Part shown: positions 37,368 through 44,435 of the stretch, piece by piece
Layout of the letters: each line of letters opens with the position of its first letter
Numbering within the stretch: position 1 is the first letter of the stretch
NCBI GenBank assembly: GCA_021817045.1
Contig: JAKAWG010000012.1
Location: 1-64,000, forward strand
DNA from: Acidobacteriota bacterium
GTDB lineage: Bacteria > Acidobacteriota > Terriglobia > UBA7540
Direction of reading: 5' to 3'
Length of the DNA stretch: 64,000 nucleotides
The notes under the pieces: generated by a model
What the model was told of the DNA's origin: nothing
The model's database searches: none
What the model saw: only the letters and a program-made list of their open reading frames with translations
Translations under genes and position numbers: made by a program

Positions 37368-37751
37368 CTACTTTTTCGCCAGGACGCAGTGGCAAAGCGA
37401 GCGGTAAAACTCGACCACCGCATCGATTTGCGGAGGCTTCAGTTCATCGCTGAAGGAGTCCATGTACGCGCCTTTACCCTTTTCGACGATCGAGACCATT
37501 TGCGGCACTGAGTATTTTTTGATCATCTTGCTCAGGGGCTTTACCTTATCCTTTCTGCCCTTGAGCGTATGACCCTCGCCGTCGCTGCCGTGGCACACGG
37601 CGCACTTGTGCTGGTAGATCATTTGCGCTACGCCGCTCGAAACGGCCTGCCCGCCTGCCATGGGCCGCGCCAGGAAAAACACCGTAACCGCCGCAGCCGC
37701 GACCAGCATTAAGCCGAACCCCGTCACCGTAATTCCCTTGGTTACGTGCAC
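37368..37751 (-). CDS. Membrane-anchored monoheme cytochrome c (class I)
   Basis: The 127-residue protein has an N-terminal anchor or signal helix (GFGLMLVAAAAVTVFFLARP) and one CAVCH heme site in IYQHKCAVCHGSDGEG. A candidate distal Met lies in GAYMDSFSDEL, and the end helix is PPQIDAVVEFYRSL, as in class I cytochromes c. It could shuttle electrons between the NapC-type oxidoreductase and the decaheme protein. A second Cys pair near the C-terminus (CHC) is unusual and unexplained. It sits 60 bp after the outer-membrane barrel gene and 89 bp before the NapC-type gene. Confidence 0.85.
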   Translation of the reverse strand: MHVTKGITVTGFGLMLVAAAAVTVFFLARPMAGGQAVSSGVAQMIYQHKCAVCHGSDGEGHTLKGRKDKVKPLSKMIKKYSVPQMVSIVEKGKGAYMDSFSDELKPPQIDAVVEFYRSLCHCVLAKK

Positions 37752-37811
37752 AATTTGCTCCTCTCTGACAAAAGATTTCTGTTCCCCCGCCCGAATAAAC
37801 CAATTAACCCG

Positions 37812-39872
37812 CTAGAAGTCACGTGTCCACCGGATCATGAGGATTTCAGCTCCGAAATTATTTACCGGCACGACCTGCTCGAGAAAATAGCTGCGCTGCA
37901 AGTCAACTGAGAGCCGCCCCGCCTTCGGAAAATCGTAAAACACTGTGGCCGTGGCGTAAGGCCAAGTCTCGGGTCCATAAGACGGAGGGCGGTTGTTGCT
38001 GATTTCGCCCACGCCTGTCGACCTGTCATAGTTGCCGCTGAAACGAAGGCCGAAATGGTAACCCGGATTAAGCTGAAACCCTGCTTGCCAAACGTGATCG
38101 ATCTCCTGATCTCGCAGAAACTGCGTGGGGCCGGTGGAGAACACGATATTGCCCTCGGCCAAAATGCTGTCATAACTGAAACCGCCGAAAAGTTGAAAGC
38201 GGTCTCCGAGGGCGTAGTTCAGCAGGGTCGAATTGCCCCGGACGCGATCCTGATAGGCCGTTGCCAACAACTGGCTGCTGGACAGGTCAACATCGTCATC
38301 AAGACTCAGACTTTTTGCAATCTTGAAGCCCGCTTTTAGGTGCCCTTCTGTCTCGGTATGCGGAGTGATCGCCGTGTAGGAAGCCCCAATATCAAACGTG
38401 CGGATGTCGCCGCGCAGGGTGAATCGCTTCGCGGGTTGCCAGTAAGCACTGAGCGCGGGCTCGACCGTGTTCCAGCGCAGCGTCTGAGCCGGGTCCGCGA
38501 CCCCGTTTGCCAGAGCCTCGACGTTCGAGTTATCCCAGGTTAAGCCTGGACTGATGAGCAGCGAAGGGATGGGCGTAAAGATCATGTCGAAATTTAGATC
38601 ACTCAGTCCCGTCCGCCACATCGTCGTCGCTGAGCCGTTCGAGGCGAGCAGCGCGCCATTCAATACGCCGGCGAAAACGCCCAGCGTATCCTCGGTGGAG
38701 CGATTGTAACGATAGTCAGCATCAACGACCCACCATTTCTCGATATGGTAGGTGAGCCCTTGGTCGAAAACGTTATCCGGCTCCTTCACAGTCGCCCGCA
38801 CTTGCTGCGAAAGCGTATAAGGCGTAAAGCTTGTCCCAGCCCGGCTGGTAGGCATGATGCCGTCAATGGTCTCGTTCATGTTCGCCGGCCCACTATAGCG
38901 GTAATAGATATAGTTTCCGCGTAACTCGAGCTTGCGCAGCGGCCTGCCGGTGTACGAAAAATTGCTGAATGGCGATGTCAGGTTTCGGTTGGTGATCATG
39001 GAGAAAAGGTTGACGGGCGTATTGGCTGTATAGGGGTTGCTGATCTCAAAGCTGTATTCCGGCGACGACGTGTTGTTGAACGTCATGGTATTGGATTCGG
39101 TCTGATAGCCGAGCACGAAATGGAAGTTCCAGGAATGTAAGGTGTAATCGATTCCGCCCGTGAAGCGGTTCGCATCGTCATTTTCCGGCGCATAAAGAAC
39201 ATACGGACTTCCCTCGGCGAAGAAGCCGAAGGTGGGAAATGGCGCATCCAAATAGTCCGTGGTCATGGGAGAAAACGTCGTCCCACTGTTAGTTGTGTGG
39301 TAATAGTCGAACCGGAAGCGCAGGTTATCCGTCGCGTGAAGCAGAAAATCAAACGAGCCAAATTTCCGCACCGTAGAATACGCGTGCTGGCTGGTCAGCC
39401 CGGGCACGCCGCCCGGTAGGATCACGTTCTGATCGGGAGCGTAGTCAAAATAACTCTGCGACCACTGTGCTGTGAGGTTATAGAGATTGTACTTCGAAGC
39501 CGTCAACTGGGCGGTCGGGTATGGATCGCCGCCCAGGCCGCTCATGGTTAGCGAAAAATTATCGATGAACGGGTTGGGCGTTTTCGCCTGACCGAACATG
39601 TTGAAGTCAGTGAGGCGGGGTCCGGATTGAAGGTTGAGCAATTCAAGATACATCGGCTGGTAGCCAGTGACGTCAGTGAAGCGATAGCCAAAAGAGGCCG
39701 ACCCTTGTGTTAGAAAGGGCCAGAAGGACGGCGCCTGCTGCGAAGCGGACTCCTGCGGCGGATCCGCACTCCCGACCGTGAGCGCACTTTGCCCTTGGGC
39801 GAGCAGCCCGGCAGGCCCTAGGAGACAGCCTGCCAGCACGATCAGAATCGAGCGAGGCGCATGGGCTTTCAT
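37812..39872 (-). CDS. MtrB/PioB-like outer-membrane beta-barrel of a porin-cytochrome conduit
   Basis: The 686-residue protein starts at ATG 39872 behind AAGGAG and carries a signal peptide (RSILIVLAGCLLGPAGLLAQ). The rest is a run of amphipathic beta-strands with Tyr/Phe at strand ends, such as FRFDYYHTTNSGTTF, NFHFVLGYQTESNTMTFNN, LELRGNYIYYRYSG and, at the C-terminus, ILMIRWTRDF. Length and layout match the decaheme-associated MtrB/PioB family (about 650-750 residues), which sheathes the decaheme protein across the outer membrane. The CXXC motif found in MtrB proper was not seen. It follows the decaheme gene by 11 bp. Specific identity needs a profile search. Confidence 0.8.
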   Translation of the reverse strand: MKAHAPRSILIVLAGCLLGPAGLLAQGQSALTVGSADPPQESASQQAPSFWPFLTQGSASFGYRFTDVTGYQPMYLELLNLQSGPRLTDFNMFGQAKTPNPFIDNFSLTMSGLGGDPYPTAQLTASKYNLYNLTAQWSQSYFDYAPDQNVILPGGVPGLTSQHAYSTVRKFGSFDFLLHATDNLRFRFDYYHTTNSGTTFSPMTTDYLDAPFPTFGFFAEGSPYVLYAPENDDANRFTGGIDYTLHSWNFHFVLGYQTESNTMTFNNTSSPEYSFEISNPYTANTPVNLFSMITNRNLTSPFSNFSYTGRPLRKLELRGNYIYYRYSGPANMNETIDGIMPTSRAGTSFTPYTLSQQVRATVKEPDNVFDQGLTYHIEKWWVVDADYRYNRSTEDTLGVFAGVLNGALLASNGSATTMWRTGLSDLNFDMIFTPIPSLLISPGLTWDNSNVEALANGVADPAQTLRWNTVEPALSAYWQPAKRFTLRGDIRTFDIGASYTAITPHTETEGHLKAGFKIAKSLSLDDDVDLSSSQLLATAYQDRVRGNSTLLNYALGDRFQLFGGFSYDSILAEGNIVFSTGPTQFLRDQEIDHVWQAGFQLNPGYHFGLRFSGNYDRSTGVGEISNNRPPSYGPETWPYATATVFYDFPKAGRLSVDLQRSYFLEQVVPVNNFGAEILMIRWTRDF

Positions 39873-39883
39873 CACAGTCTCCT

Positions 39884-41038
39884 TCAAGGGGTGGTGAATA
39901 TGGGGTTGGAGTTGGAGCCGTGAATGGCGATGTGACATCGCGTGCAGTCGCCCGCCTCCTCAAACGACAATCCAGTAGGCCCGTGCGGCACGACTGCCTG
40001 GCCATGGAATCCCGTATGGCATTGCAGACAGACAAACCGTGTCTCTCTCCGCACAAGCATGAAATGGTTCGGGCTTCCGTGGGGAGTGTGGCAGCCCATA
40101 CAGCCAATGATTTTCACGGCCGGGTGTTCATAAACAAATGGACCGCCCACCTCGATGTGGCACTTCACGCACGCTTGAAAATCCGGTTCATTCAATTGAT
40201 GGAATGCCGTCAGGGTGCCATGCGGCGCGTGGCAGGACGTGCATTTCATCAGCCCTTCCGGAACCGGCATGTGGAAGGGCAAGGCGTACTGCGCTTCAAC
40301 GTCGCTGTGGCACTTGTAGCAGAGGTCCGGCTCCGGCTCGAGGAGCTGCCCGTCATGAAGCCACGCTTCCTGAACGGTCAACCGCGGAACGGAAAAAAAT
40401 TGCTCCTGCGCTGCTTGGGCAATTTTCGCTTTGGCGTAAACCAGCGCTTCGACCAGGTGCGCGGCGTGGCAGTCCAGGCACGAGACGCCCCGCAACGCGT
40501 GGACGGCCTCATTGAAGAACTGCTGGTGGGCGCTCGTGATGTGGCAGACGAGACAGTGCTCCGAATTTTCGGTAGGAGTCCCGTGGAAACCGAAAATCAG
40601 CTTACCCGCTGCTTTTTCTTTAGCGACATTAGACCCGGCCGCCTCTTCCGCCACCGTGTGCGCCTTGTCCGGCCCATGGCAAGCAGCGCAACTATCAATA
40701 GGGTGAACGGGCGAACCGTGGAAAAAAATTGCCATGGCGCCTTTGGGTAACTGAATCGAGGCGTGGGGCGTCATCTCAAACTCGAGCGTCTCCGGCCGGT
40801 GACAGTGCTCACACTCGTGGATGCTTTTAACGTAATCGCTGGGTTTGCCGGTAAGTACGAAGTGCGGCGCAATCGACGGGGGCTTGTGAGGTGCGGGCCG
40901 CTTTTGACCCCACGCTACTTGCGCCGTCCACGCGATGGCCAAAATCAGCAGCAGCTTCCGAAAGCCTTGCCCGCCGCACTGCCTTTCATGTTGGAACGGT
41001 TCGATGCTGGCCAGCAACATCTTTATAATATAAAACAT
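39884..41038 (-). CDS. Decaheme c-type cytochrome (MtrA/DmsE-like)
   Basis: The 384-residue protein has an export signal (FRKLLLILAIAWTAQVAWG) and ten CXXCH motifs: CEHCH, CAACH, CLVCH, CLDCH, CYKCH, CTSCH, CVKCH, CMGCH, CLQCH and CTRCH. The spacing and end (DCTRCHIAIHGSN) resemble the MtrA/DmsE/PioA group, in which ten hemes form a wire through the outer membrane inside the MtrB-type barrel. The next gene is such a barrel. The start is uncertain: ATG 41038 or the ATG at 41020 both give an unusually long region before the signal and lack a strong ribosome site. It is the first gene of the cluster, about 220 bp from a Crp/Fnr-type site. Confidence 0.88.
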   Translation of the reverse strand: MFYIIKMLLASIEPFQHERQCGGQGFRKLLLILAIAWTAQVAWGQKRPAPHKPPSIAPHFVLTGKPSDYVKSIHECEHCHRPETLEFEMTPHASIQLPKGAMAIFFHGSPVHPIDSCAACHGPDKAHTVAEEAAGSNVAKEKAAGKLIFGFHGTPTENSEHCLVCHITSAHQQFFNEAVHALRGVSCLDCHAAHLVEALVYAKAKIAQAAQEQFFSVPRLTVQEAWLHDGQLLEPEPDLCYKCHSDVEAQYALPFHMPVPEGLMKCTSCHAPHGTLTAFHQLNEPDFQACVKCHIEVGGPFVYEHPAVKIIGCMGCHTPHGSPNHFMLVRRETRFVCLQCHTGFHGQAVVPHGPTGLSFEEAGDCTRCHIAIHGSNSNPIFTTP

Positions 41039-41257
41039 ACACCATCAGTAAACGCCATCTCTGAGCTAAATGCGTGATACCCGGCCGTCCACACGCTGGC
41101 CAGGACCAGCGGCAACAGTTTCCGCGCGCCCCGGCGGTCCCGCCCGCGACGCGCGTGGTCCTTTTCGACGCTCTGAGAAGAAAAGTTCATGACTTACCGT
41201 TCCAACTGATCGGCAAATACGAATGAGTCAATCTACCGTGGCGCGCGCGCGCGTTTC

Positions 41258-41273
41258 TGTGACGTGCGTCACA
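41258..41273. promoter_or_regulatory. Crp/Fnr-type operator upstream of the cytochrome cluster
   Basis: TGTGACGTGCGTCACA is a perfect palindrome of the TGTGA-N6-TCACA type bound by Crp/Fnr-superfamily regulators. It lies 220 bp before the decaheme start, on the side where its promoter should be. The regulator (Crp-, HcpR- or CooA-like) is not in the window. A (CG)-rich alternating run (41240-41252) is next to it. The link to the cluster is inferred from position. Confidence 0.6.
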
Positions 41274-41571
41274 CGTGTGTGATTGGCGGTGGGGGGAGTA
41301 AACGTATACCAACCGGAAATGGTCAGGGTGCCAAGGGGAAAATCCAAGGTTCACCACACGCTATGGTTAAGCTCGCACAAAGCACCAAGTGCGCAACAGG
41401 GCTTCGGTTAAGCCATTTAATTTCTTGGAGTTTTAACCATTTTGAGATCCACAAAAATTGGGTCGTTTAGGCCTTGATTTCTGGAGGCGATGGAAAGGCG
41501 ATAACCCGTTTAACCACAATGCGTTACGGGAATCTCACTTGTGCGCTTGGTACCTGTCCAGGAACTTGGCT
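41274..41571. other. Upstream region of the cytochrome cluster, no supported gene
   Basis: No frame with a domain or a convincing start is present. Nothing beyond the adjacent operator-like site and repeat copy B was recognised in this stretch. Confidence 0.4.
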
Positions 41572-41668
41572 CTAAGTCTTTTGAATTCCGCAGGCCGTCT
41601 CGGCGCACTTCTGCCAGGTTTCTGGTTCACGTAAGCAGCCCGAAAGGATGGCCGGCTGCATTGTGCAA
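41572..41668. repeat. Conserved intergenic element, copy B
   Basis: This is the second copy of the element at 34942-35038, in the same orientation and nearly identical over 41601-41642. The flanks TAAGTCTTTTGAATTC and TTGTGCAAATTC also align with copy A (TAAGTCTCTTTAATTC and TTGTGCAGGTTT). No PEP-CTERM-like gene follows here; the next gene is on the other strand. Confidence 0.6.
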
Positions 41669-41689
41669 ATTCAAGGAAAAGAATGAACC

Positions 41690-42409
41690 TTAGCAAAGAT
41701 AGAACAAGCTCAGCCGCGGCAAATCGTAATGCTCGAATAAACGCTTCTTCAAGAACTGCCTTTCGAGGGACTCGATTTGTGTCGCGTTCATGGTGCGGCG
41801 GAACGGCGTCATGCCGCGCTCTGCTTCCTCGCGCAAGCGGACGAGCAGGTCGACCGGAGAGCCGCGCGTGAGTGAGGCGGTTAGCTTATCTTCAATCGCC
41901 GTGAGCGACCGCTCGAGTCGTTGAAGGTCGTGCCTGAGCGTGGCGGTGCCTGGCGCGGCAAGCTTTTTCAATTCAGACGCTGCTTCCTCGAAGTCGAGGG
42001 CCAATCCCGCCCCCTCATTCACCTGCAAGCGCGCCGCCGCCCTTTCAAGCGACGCAGCACCGCGCTCAAAGAAGGCGAGAATTTCCTTCTCTTCGAAGGG
42101 CGGTGCGGCATCGTGTCTCCGGCCGGACGCGGCTCCGGATTCAACCGCAGCTTGGTTTGCCTGGGCGGCCGCAACCATCACTTCCTGCGTGCAGTATCCG
42201 ATGCTGTTGATCTTACGGAAGCGGTGCGGCCGCCGGGCAAACTTTTCAAACGAGCGCTGGATGCCTGCGCACACCGCTTCGAGCGGAATGCCCGCCTCCT
42301 GCCACGATTCGACAAGCGCCCAATCGAGCGTCGACAGAAGGACAGGCGTGCCTCGGGCGCGCTGGTAACACTCTTCAATTTCGGTGAAGTAGTTGTAATA
42401 GTTCTCCAA
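41690..42409 (-). CDS. Conserved-type hypothetical protein downstream of coaX
   Basis: The 239-residue protein starts MENYYNYFTEIEECYQRARG and contains LLSTLDWALVESWQEAGIPL and GIQRSFEKFARRP, then a helical, charged region with coiled-coil character (about residues 110-195). No transmembrane segment, signal or catalytic motif is visible. It begins 9 bp after coaX and is the third gene of a birA-coaX unit, so it is very likely expressed, but its role is unknown. The N-terminal part has a look similar to other acidobacterial proteins at this location. Confidence 0.75.
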   Translation of the reverse strand: MENYYNYFTEIEECYQRARGTPVLLSTLDWALVESWQEAGIPLEAVCAGIQRSFEKFARRPHRFRKINSIGYCTQEVMVAAAQANQAAVESGAASGRRHDAAPPFEEKEILAFFERGAASLERAAARLQVNEGAGLALDFEEAASELKKLAAPGTATLRHDLQRLERSLTAIEDKLTASLTRGSPVDLLVRLREEAERGMTPFRRTMNATQIESLERQFLKKRLFEHYDLPRLSLFYLC

Positions 42410-42418
42410 CTTTTGCCC

Positions 42419-43207
42419 TCACGCCGGCTTGCGGCGGCCCGCTGCGACGTGACGCTCGTGGATGATCCTCAAACCTTCAAGCGTGAGCGAAGATTCCACA
42501 GGCGGCGGGTGGCGCAAAGCAGAAACGATGAGGTTCGCTTGCCCGCCCGTGGCCACGATCTTGGTCTTTTTCCCCATCGTCGCAAGCAAGCGGTCCAGAA
42601 TGCCATCCACCAGGCCCACGGCGCCGTAAAACAGGCCCGATTGCATGCTGGCGACCGTGTTGGTCCCGATCAGCATTTCCGGCTCGCGAATCTCGACCCG
42701 GGGCAGCCGCGCGGCGCGCTGGAACATGGCTTCGGCCGAGATGCCAATGCCGGGAGCGATGACGCCGCCCAAGTAGTCGCCCTGCAGGGAGATAACGTCA
42801 AAAGTGATGGCCGTGCCGAAATCCACAATGACGCACGGGCCTCCATACTTTTCATACGCCGCCACGCTGTTGGCAATACGATCCGCGCCGACTTCCTGCG
42901 GGTTGTCGTAATGGATCGCCATTCCTGTCCGCGTTCCTGGCCCCAGAAAAACCGGCTTCAGCCCGAAGTATTTTTCCGCCATTTCATCGAGCACGCCATT
43001 CAACGGCGGAACGACGCTTGCCACCATGATGTCGCGGACACCTTCCGGCTGCGTGCCATCGAGCGACAGTAAGTTGCGAATGAGAATGCCAGACTCATCC
43101 GCGGTCTGGGCTCGGTTGGTGGAGAGCCGCCACGGGCCGCGTAGCTCGCGCCTGGAATAGATGCCCAGAACCGTATTTGTATTGCCGACGTCAATGACGA
43201 GAAGCAT
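42419..43207 (-). CDS. coaX: Type III pantothenate kinase
   Basis: CoaX phosphorylates pantothenate in the first step of coenzyme A synthesis. The 262-residue protein begins MLLVIDVGNTNTVLGIYSRR (phosphate-1 motif DVGNTNT). It has TRTGMAIHYDNPQEVGADRI for substrate binding and CVIVDFGTAITFDVISLQGD for phosphate-2. The end, TGGQANLIVSAL, matches the type III family, which needs a monovalent cation. Length and all key motifs fit. It starts 9 bp after birA and precedes the hypothetical protein by 9 bp, giving a compact operon. Confidence 0.96.
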   Translation of the reverse strand: MLLVIDVGNTNTVLGIYSRRELRGPWRLSTNRAQTADESGILIRNLLSLDGTQPEGVRDIMVASVVPPLNGVLDEMAEKYFGLKPVFLGPGTRTGMAIHYDNPQEVGADRIANSVAAYEKYGGPCVIVDFGTAITFDVISLQGDYLGGVIAPGIGISAEAMFQRAARLPRVEIREPEMLIGTNTVASMQSGLFYGAVGLVDGILDRLLATMGKKTKIVATGGQANLIVSALRHPPPVESSLTLEGLRIIHERHVAAGRRKPA

Positions 43208-43216
43208 GCCAGATTC

Positions 43217-44209
43217 TTATTTGACCTCTAGCACCTCACCTGAACTAAGCGCGTCGACCCGGCCGTCTTCAAAGTGAACGCGCAGCGCACCGGAGGGTTC
43301 GAGGCCGCATGTGGTTCCAATGCTTTCGCCCGATCCCTGGCGTACGCGCACCCGCTTGCCAGAAGCGAATGACGAAGCCGCCTCCCACTCGCGCGCGATG
43401 GCGGCGCCGCCCTCGCTGAGGAGGCGAGAATAAAATACCTCGGTCTGCTTCAGCAGCGCCGCCAGAAGGCGGATGCGCGAGCAGGTTTTACCGCTCACGA
43501 TCCGAAGCGACGTCGCTGTATTGGCAAGTTCAGGCGGCATGATTTCATGATTCACGTTCAATCCGATGCCGATGACTACGGCGTGAACGCGGTCGAGTTC
43601 TGCATTCATTTCAGTGAGAATACCGCCCGCTTTCCGTCCGCCAAGCAGGAGGTCGTTCGGCCAGCGAATGTCCACGGCCAGCGCGGTTTCCGCCTGGACC
43701 GCCTGGCGCGCAGCGAGGCCAGCGCACAAGGTCAGAATGGGCGCGGCTGAGGGCGGAAGCGGAGGCCGCAGAACGATGGACGCGTATATTCCCGCCGATT
43801 TTTGCGAATACCATGCGCGCCCGAAACGCCCGCGTCCCGCCGTCTGTTCCTCGGCCACGACAACGGTCCCGTGCGCCACTCCGTTCGCCGCAAGCTCCAT
43901 GGCCACCGTGTTGGTCGAGTCCACAACAAAGTAATGAATCAGCTTGTGGCCGATCGGGCACTCGCCCAACTCCGCCCGCACCAGGCTTGGCGCCAGCAGA
44001 TCGGGGAGCTTGCGCAGGCGGTAGCCGCTTGCTGGATAACCCTGAATGTCCACGCCCAGGGACCGCATTTTCTCCACCCATTTCCACACCGTCGAGCGCG
44101 CGACGCTGATTTCCGCGGCAATTTTCGGCCCAGGCAGCACCACCGTCGCATTTTCGACCAATAGATGAATGAGGCGGTCGATCCTGCGATCCGTAGGGCG
44201 GTAAATCAT
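43217..44209 (-). CDS. birA: Biotin-[acetyl-CoA-carboxylase] ligase / biotin operon repressor (BirA)
   Basis: The 330-residue protein starts at ATG 44209. An N-terminal winged helix-turn-helix is present (KIAAEISVARSTVWKWVEKM, LGVDIQGYPASGYRL). Then come the ligase domain with FVVDSTNTVAMELA, the biotin loop TAGRGRFGRAWYS, IRWPNDLLLGGRKAGGILTE (catalytic Lys region) and VIGIGLNVNHE, and a small C-terminal SH3-like domain. It therefore looks like the bifunctional type that adenylates biotin, loads it onto carboxylases and represses biotin genes. The birA-coaX order is common. A palindromic element (44296-44384) lies just upstream. Confidence 0.93.
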   Translation of the reverse strand: MIYRPTDRRIDRLIHLLVENATVVLPGPKIAAEISVARSTVWKWVEKMRSLGVDIQGYPASGYRLRKLPDLLAPSLVRAELGECPIGHKLIHYFVVDSTNTVAMELAANGVAHGTVVVAEEQTAGRGRFGRAWYSQKSAGIYASIVLRPPLPPSAAPILTLCAGLAARQAVQAETALAVDIRWPNDLLLGGRKAGGILTEMNAELDRVHAVVIGIGLNVNHEIMPPELANTATSLRIVSGKTCSRIRLLAALLKQTEVFYSRLLSEGGAAIAREWEAASSFASGKRVRVRQGSGESIGTTCGLEPSGALRVHFEDGRVDALSSGEVLEVK

Positions 44210-44295
44210 AAAATTTGGATTTCCGAACAGGAACTCTCCCTGGAACTGCGCTGCGATGCCGTAACGCTTGTCTTTCGGGAAACATTTGGAGCCTA

Positions 44296-44384
44296 TCATT
44301 CTGAGCGCAAGCGAAGAATCTCCGCATTTCGCTAACTCTCAAATAATCCTGGGATTCTTCGCTCACTCCGCCCGCTCAGAATGA
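44296..44384. repeat. Palindromic miniature element related to the one at 20324
   Basis: TCATTCTGAGC (44296-44306) faces GCTCAGAATGA (44374-44384), an exact 11-bp inverted repeat. Next to these, GCGAAGAATC and GATTCTTCGC also pair. Ends and inner sequence are close to the element at 20324-20415 (TGTCATTCCGAG ... CTCGGAATGACA). It lies between valS and birA. Confidence 0.75.
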
Positions 44385-44435
44385 CAAACTGCTCTTGTTA
44401 CGGTTGTGCGGTAATCCTAAGCCTAAAATCCAAAA

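Noticed and set aside
41023-41190. 55-codon minus-strand frame (MNFSSQSVEKDH...) overlapping the decaheme start
   Set aside because: It has a hydrophobic stretch reminiscent of a signal peptide but no ribosome site or partner, and overlaps the decaheme gene in another frame.
41240-41252. Alternating CG run as a Z-DNA element
   Set aside because: Only about 13 bases long; too short to claim function.
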